DNA from: Cryomorphaceae bacterium
GTDB taxonomy: Bacteria; Bacteroidota; Bacteroidia; Flavobacteriales; Schleiferiaceae
Assembly (NCBI GenBank): GCA_003445735.1
Contig: DMCR01000054.1
Location: forward strand, 1 to 9,114
Length of the DNA: 9,114 bases
Direction of reading: 5' to 3'
Shown one piece after another: positions 5,721 to 9,114 of this stretch. The notes below the pieces were generated by a model, which was given only the letters and a program-made list of their open reading frames with translations, was not told the origin of the DNA and made no database searches. The position numbers were made by a program, and so were the translations under genes. Position 1 is the stretch's first letter; each line of letters opens with the position of its first letter.

Positions 5721-7844
5721 ATGTACTCCTTACTACTAACCATTTTCTTCTCCGTACCCGCCGACACAACCTTACCGGCTTCAGTAGAACTGGAAAGCAT
5801 CACTATTACTGCAACTGTGAACGACCCGAACAAACACATCTCAGGGTCTGCAGTCGTGCTCAGCCAAAAAGAACTCATGCTGTTCGACCAGAGTGACGCC
5901 AACACCATCTTACAAAACCAGCCCGGTGTATATGCCCAACAAGAAGACGGTTGGGGTTTGCGAATGAACTTAGGTATCCGTGGTACCGGCACCTTGCGTT
6001 CTTCAAGGATCACCCTCATGGAAGACGGTATCCTCACAGCTCCGGCAGCCTATAGCGCACCTGAGGCCTATTATACTCCTGTGGTTTGGAAGTATGAACA
6101 AATAGAAGTCCTCAAGGGGGCAGCCCAAGTCATTACAGGTCCCCAAAGCACCGGAGGAGCCTTGAATTTTATCATCCCTACCCTCGAAGGCGACGCACAA
6201 GAAATTCTTTTGGGTGGCGGCACATTTGGACAACAGAAAGCCTTTTGGCGCGGTCAAAAAGCCTGGGGTAAAAGAACCCAGATCCACTATGGCGCCTACC
6301 ACCATAGTGCCGACGGTTTCGGTGAACTCCTAAACAGTACCACTGGCGGATTCAAATTACAAGACGGGTATTTCAAGGTGGTGCATCATCTCGATAATAA
6401 GGACCACCATCACTTGCATTGGTTTAGCGCAGCCACTCGAGAACATTCCCAGCAAACCTACCTGGGCACGACCCTTGACCATGCCCTCACCCAACCTTCC
6501 CTACGTTATTTGGCCTCTACATATGACCAAATGGACATGGAACGTTTAATGAATAGATTAGGGTACACATTAAACTTCAATCAAGGCTTCTTCCGTGCCG
6601 ATCTTTACCATCAATATGTACATAGAAATTGGTACAAACTCGATAAAATCAACGGACAAGGCATTGCCAACGTACTTCAGCAATCCTCGAACTATCCGGT
6701 TGAATTCCTGGCCATACAAGGGCTTCATACGGATACCGCACTTGCCTCCTTGAAGGCGAACAACCGCTATTACATCAGTCAAGGAATTCAATTACGCGGT
6801 CAATGGAGTCAACGCTTAGAGCGCAATATCCTAAAACACGAAGCTGGACTGCGTTTTCACTTCGACCACGCAGATCGTTTTCAGCACAGTGATAGCTACA
6901 GCATTTTTGGCGCGCAAATGGCGCTTCAAAGTCGCGGCGCCGCAGGAGCCGCAGGCAACCGCATCGATGCTACCAGCGCGGCAAGCGGGTATTACAGAAC
7001 GACTTGGACACGCGGAAGTTGGAAAGTTCAGACCGGAGGTCGCAGTGAGTTTGTCTTGAACTCCCGTGAAGATTTCGGATCGACAGATCCTCAGCGTAGC
7101 GGTATTAACGCAAGTACACGAGCGAACCACACCATTATCTTCTTACCCGGCATGAGCATTAACAAGCAAACCAAACAGTGGAATATATTCGCCGGCATAC
7201 ACCGCGGTTTCACTCCTGCAGGCTCAAAAGAAGGTGTGCTTCCCGAGCTTAGCGTCAGTGCAGAATTTGGCTTAGAACACGCCCAGCACCCCCTTCAAAT
7301 CGTCGCCTTCCACAGCGCCTATGATCGATTGTTGGGATCAGATGCAGCAAGTGCGGGAGGCAGCGGCGACGGAGAATTATACAATGGTGGTAGCGCACAG
7401 ATTTCAGGTTTAGAGGGCCAATTCTCTCATCACTTCCTCCGCCACCAAATTACCTTCAGCGGTACTTGGACAAGGGCAGTATTTACTGAATCCTTTTCGA
7501 GCGAGTTCAAAGGATGGGGCGATGTGGAAAAGGGCGATGTGCTCCCCTACCTCCCGCAAGGTCAAGCCTCCATTCGATATGACGTACAACTCAAACCAAT
7601 CAACTTCAGCTTACAATCGCAGCTCCTTGGAGCACGTAAATCTTCGGCTACCCTAGAACATTGGGACTTGCCCCTTGCCTTTGTAATGAATGCAGCTGCA
7701 CGCATTCCCCTGCGCCCTTCAACCACGTTAAAACTCAGTGTACAAAATCTAACCAATACTAGACATGTATTGGCCGCTCGTCCCGCGGGATACCGAACGT
7801 TCGCCCCACGAATGCTCCTGCTAACCTTACAGGTAAAATTTTAA
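5721..7844 (+). CDS. TonB-dependent outer-membrane receptor, FecA-like (iron(III) dicitrate / siderophore type)
   Basis: A 707-residue gated outer-membrane barrel that imports a ligand, probably a ferric complex, using TonB-ExbBD energy. An in-frame TAA at 5715-5717 fixes the ATG at 5721. The signal peptide is MYSLLLTIFFSVPA, unusual in lacking a basic residue. A TonB-box-like LESITITA lies at about 24-31. The plug (about 35-155) carries hallmark motifs: IRGTG (86-90), LMEDGI (99-104), the FecA-like PAAYSAPEAYYTP (108-120), IEVLKGAAQVITGPQSTGGALNFI (128-151, the classic plug end). The barrel (about 160-707) contains the usual late motif YNGGSAQISGLE and ends in LQVKF with a terminal Phe, as expected for BAM-assembled barrels. 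There is no N-terminal carboxypeptidase-regulatory-like domain, so it is not a SusC or CirA-long type. The ligand is uncertain. No permease, TonB or siderophore gene is adjacent. The paired operators in its promoter support metal regulation. Confidence 0.9.
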   Translation: MYSLLLTIFFSVPADTTLPASVELESITITATVNDPNKHISGSAVVLSQKELMLFDQSDANTILQNQPGVYAQQEDGWGLRMNLGIRGTGTLRSSRITLMEDGILTAPAAYSAPEAYYTPVVWKYEQIEVLKGAAQVITGPQSTGGALNFIIPTLEGDAQEILLGGGTFGQQKAFWRGQKAWGKRTQIHYGAYHHSADGFGELLNSTTGGFKLQDGYFKVVHHLDNKDHHHLHWFSAATREHSQQTYLGTTLDHALTQPSLRYLASTYDQMDMERLMNRLGYTLNFNQGFFRADLYHQYVHRNWYKLDKINGQGIANVLQQSSNYPVEFLAIQGLHTDTALASLKANNRYYISQGIQLRGQWSQRLERNILKHEAGLRFHFDHADRFQHSDSYSIFGAQMALQSRGAAGAAGNRIDATSAASGYYRTTWTRGSWKVQTGGRSEFVLNSREDFGSTDPQRSGINASTRANHTIIFLPGMSINKQTKQWNIFAGIHRGFTPAGSKEGVLPELSVSAEFGLEHAQHPLQIVAFHSAYDRLLGSDAASAGGSGDGELYNGGSAQISGLEGQFSHHFLRHQITFSGTWTRAVFTESFSSEFKGWGDVEKGDVLPYLPQGQASIRYDVQLKPINFSLQSQLLGARKSSATLEHWDLPLAFVMNAAARIPLRPSTTLKLSVQNLTNTRHVLAARPAGYRTFAPRMLLLTLQVKF

Positions 7845-7851
7845 AGACTAC

Positions 7852-8262
7852 CTAATAGGCACGTTTTAGGATGAATTCAACTGGGCTCGAAGCCTCAAGA
7901 ACTGCATAAGCGCTACAATATTTTTCGCGAGTCAGCTGGGCAGCTCGTTCGAGCACCTCATCAGAAGCATCAGTGTCGACCGTAATGGTCATTTCAATCT
8001 TCGAAAAAATCTTGGGCAAGGTCTCACGTCTTGTTGCACTTACCTCAGCCCTATAATCACGAATGAAATGTTTGCCCTTCTTTAAGATGTGTACGATATC
8101 AATGGCGCTACAACCAGCTAATGAGATTAACATGAGCTGCATGGGGCGAAATCCTTGATCGTGACCACCGAAATCCTCGGTGGTATCTAATGTCATTTCA
8201 TGCTGACCTGCGGTGGCTTTGAAGCCGAAGGCATCGTCAAATCGTTCTAAAGTAATTTTCAT
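7852..8262 (-). CDS. OsmC/Ohr-family protein
   Basis: A 136-residue cytoplasmic protein of the OsmC superfamily, whose characterised members reduce organic hydroperoxides with a reactive cysteine pair. Both cysteines are present: Cys51 in SLAGCSAIDIV and Cys116 in EKYCSAYAVL. FRPMQLMLISLAGC corresponds to the conserved helix start (P-x-x-L-L-x-x-L-x-x-C), and a short N-terminal beta sheet precedes it. Length and lack of extensions resemble YhfA-like members more than Ohr; the physiological substrate is unproven. The ATG at 8262 is 35 bp after the stop of the upstream outer-membrane protein gene on the same strand, and I see no clear promoter in that gap, so it is probably the third gene of an operon with it and the anion transporter. 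Its stop lies 7 bp from the stop of the convergent TonB receptor. Confidence 0.88.
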   Translation of the reverse strand: MKITLERFDDAFGFKATAGQHEMTLDTTEDFGGHDQGFRPMQLMLISLAGCSAIDIVHILKKGKHFIRDYRAEVSATRRETLPKIFSKIEMTITVDTDASDEVLERAAQLTREKYCSAYAVLEASSPVEFILKRAY

Positions 8263-8297
8263 ACTTGACCAAGTAAAGAACTATTATCTGCACACCC

Positions 8298-8903
8298 TTA
8301 TTTCTTTGGTGAAATTTTATATAGCAGGCCGAGGCCTGTTACGAGCGGGTTGTAGCTCACCCTCACGGCCCAATGTTCCGAGAGATACACATCCGCCGTG
8401 GCATTCCCACCGAGCAGCGTTCCTCCCCCTTCTCCTTCCAGGGGTTCTAGGGTTGGATTGAGTAAATCATTGACATCGTGGTAGCCACTGAGCAATCCTC
8501 CTTGAATACCGAGGCTTATTCTTTCATGTGGATAGAATCGGAAATCTAATCCGGCCATGAAAGCAATCTGCCGCCAAGAATTCCATATCACGCTTTGTAT
8601 CAGATCCAATTCCCATAGCTCGTTTTTCGATACTGATAAGGGTATGCGACTAGTGAATATCGGTAAATCGTGGTTAAATCCATAAAACCAACTAGTATCG
8701 CGAAAGGTGAATGCGTAGGAACTCTGACCGGGTAAGTTTGCAGGATCTGTCCATGTACCGTCCACTAAAATCCAATCTTGTTGGGTAACACCTAAATCTT
8801 TATGGAATGCCCTAAGATAACCGAGCTCTATGGACCATTGCTGTTGGGCATGAGCATTCCCACCCAAGAGTAAGAAGACCCAGACCGCAATGCAATGTTT
8901 CAT
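8298..8903 (-). CDS. Small predicted outer-membrane beta-barrel protein, family unknown
   Basis: A 201-residue exported protein I cannot assign to a family. A signal peptide is clear: MKHCIAVWVFLLLGGNAHA with cleavage before QQQ at about residue 20. The mature part consists of alternating, aromatic-rich, beta-strand-like segments (WSIELGYLRAF, SYAFTFRDTSWFYGF, QIAFMAGLDFRFYP, RISLGIQGGLLSGY, HWAVRVSYNPLVTGLGLLYKI), typical of an eight-stranded outer-membrane barrel. A Gly/Glu-rich loop, EPLEGEGGGTLLGGN, lies near residue 155. It lacks the terminal aromatic residue usual in such barrels, ending in PKK. The ATG sits 1 bp after the stop of the upstream anion-transporter gene with a purine-rich AAAGGAAAA before it, so translation is probably coupled. 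It may be a PagP-like or small porin-like protein, but no diagnostic motif is visible. Confidence 0.65.
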   Translation of the reverse strand: MKHCIAVWVFLLLGGNAHAQQQWSIELGYLRAFHKDLGVTQQDWILVDGTWTDPANLPGQSSYAFTFRDTSWFYGFNHDLPIFTSRIPLSVSKNELWELDLIQSVIWNSWRQIAFMAGLDFRFYPHERISLGIQGGLLSGYHDVNDLLNPTLEPLEGEGGGTLLGGNATADVYLSEHWAVRVSYNPLVTGLGLLYKISPKK

Positions 8904-8904
8904 A

Positions 8905-9114
8905 TTATTTTCCTTTGAAGAGCTTTTTAACCCCAGTTACTTTCACCTTGGGCTTATTGAGCACATGCTGGTCAAAATCTTGAACCGGCGTTTCCGATAC
9001 TGTTGCATCAAACCCTAAACATTCAACGGTGATATCACGAGTAGCGGCATTTATTTGGAATTGCTCCACGATCTCCACCACATCCGGGTGGATACGCAAT
9101 GAATTACGTGCATC
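8905..9114 (-). CDS. C-terminal end of a SulP-family inorganic anion transporter (STAS domain), 5' part outside window
   Basis: The frame is open from the right edge to a TAA at 8905-8907, giving 69 residues. The first residues, DARNSLRIHPDVVEIVEQF, match the core of STAS domains at the end of Bacteroidota SulP transporters: an Asp-Ala/Ser loop, the polar turn, then the helix D-V-x-E-I-x-x-x-F. A beta strand follows (DITVECLGF), then a basic tail ending KKLFKGK. The whole protein would be an inner-membrane sulfate or bicarbonate-type anion carrier with a cytoplasmic STAS regulatory domain. Only the STAS end is seen, so a stand-alone STAS protein remains possible. The frame is open beyond the TTG at 9099, so that codon is not the start. 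The stop is 1 bp from the next ATG, which marks an operon. Confidence 0.6.
   Translation of the reverse strand, partial: DARNSLRIHPDVVEIVEQFQINAATRDITVECLGFDATVSETPVQDFDQHVLNKPKVKVTGVKKLFKGK

Noticed and set aside
5663..5896. Plus-strand open frame of 77 codons overlapping the TonB-receptor start
   Set aside because: It begins inside the promoter and continues out of frame through the receptor's signal peptide and plug.
6930..7000. Ala/Gly-rich, GC-richer stretch in the TonB receptor that might signal an insertion
   Set aside because: It encodes a low-complexity extracellular-loop-like segment in frame; such loops vary freely in this family and no repeats or duplicated ends flank it.
8325..8338. 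Perfect inverted repeat CAGGCC-GA-GGCCTG, hairpin-like
   Set aside because: It lies inside the 3' coding end of the outer-membrane protein gene (Thr-Gly-Leu-Gly-Leu codons), has a 2-base loop and no T-run, so codon-driven coincidence is likelier than a terminator.

Overview
The window reads as chromosomal DNA of a member of the Bacteroidota, most likely Flavobacteriales. Support comes from a secreted protein with a type B C-terminal sorting domain of the type IX secretion system (T9SS), a PiT transporter in the long clade-specific form with a fused PhoU-like tail, a FecA-like TonB-dependent receptor, and two promoters with the Bacteroidota pattern TTG-N19/20-TAnnTTTG. Base composition looks intermediate (GC in the mid-40s by eye). 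I see no insertion sequence, phage gene, tRNA, rRNA or CRISPR array.

Layout. (1) 1-498, minus: most of a low-molecular-weight phosphatase / arsenate-reductase-like gene that runs off the left edge. (2) 499-792: a 294 bp divergent intergenic region with a strong promoter for gene 1, a weak candidate promoter for gene 2, and a cluster of ATTCA/TTCAA elements. (3) 793-3850, plus: a PiT phosphate transporter followed after 4 bp by a small GT-A glycosyltransferase-like gene, probably cotranscribed. (4) 3939-5609, minus: a secreted T9SS type B protein, convergent with the glycosyltransferase. (5) 5610-5720: a divergent promoter region with two near-identical 17 bp palindromes that bracket the TonB-receptor promoter. 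(6) 5721-7844, plus: a FecA-like TonB-dependent outer-membrane receptor. (7) 7852-9114, minus: a probable three-gene operon, read right to left: the C-terminal end of a SulP-type anion transporter, a small predicted outer-membrane beta-barrel protein starting 1 bp after its stop, and an OsmC-family protein.

How the parts may work together. The left end pairs phosphate uptake with a divergent enzyme carrying the full set of cysteines used by thioredoxin-coupled arsenate reductases. Arsenate is a phosphate analogue that PiT carriers admit, so a functional link is plausible but unproven. The centre holds an apparently orphan metal-complex receptor under what looks like a metal-type repressor with two operators. 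The right end joins inner-membrane anion transport, an outer-membrane protein and a thiol-peroxidase-like protein. The best candidate for something undescribed is the paired operator at 5666-5718. The genes themselves belong to recognised families, apart from the small outer-membrane protein, which I could not assign.
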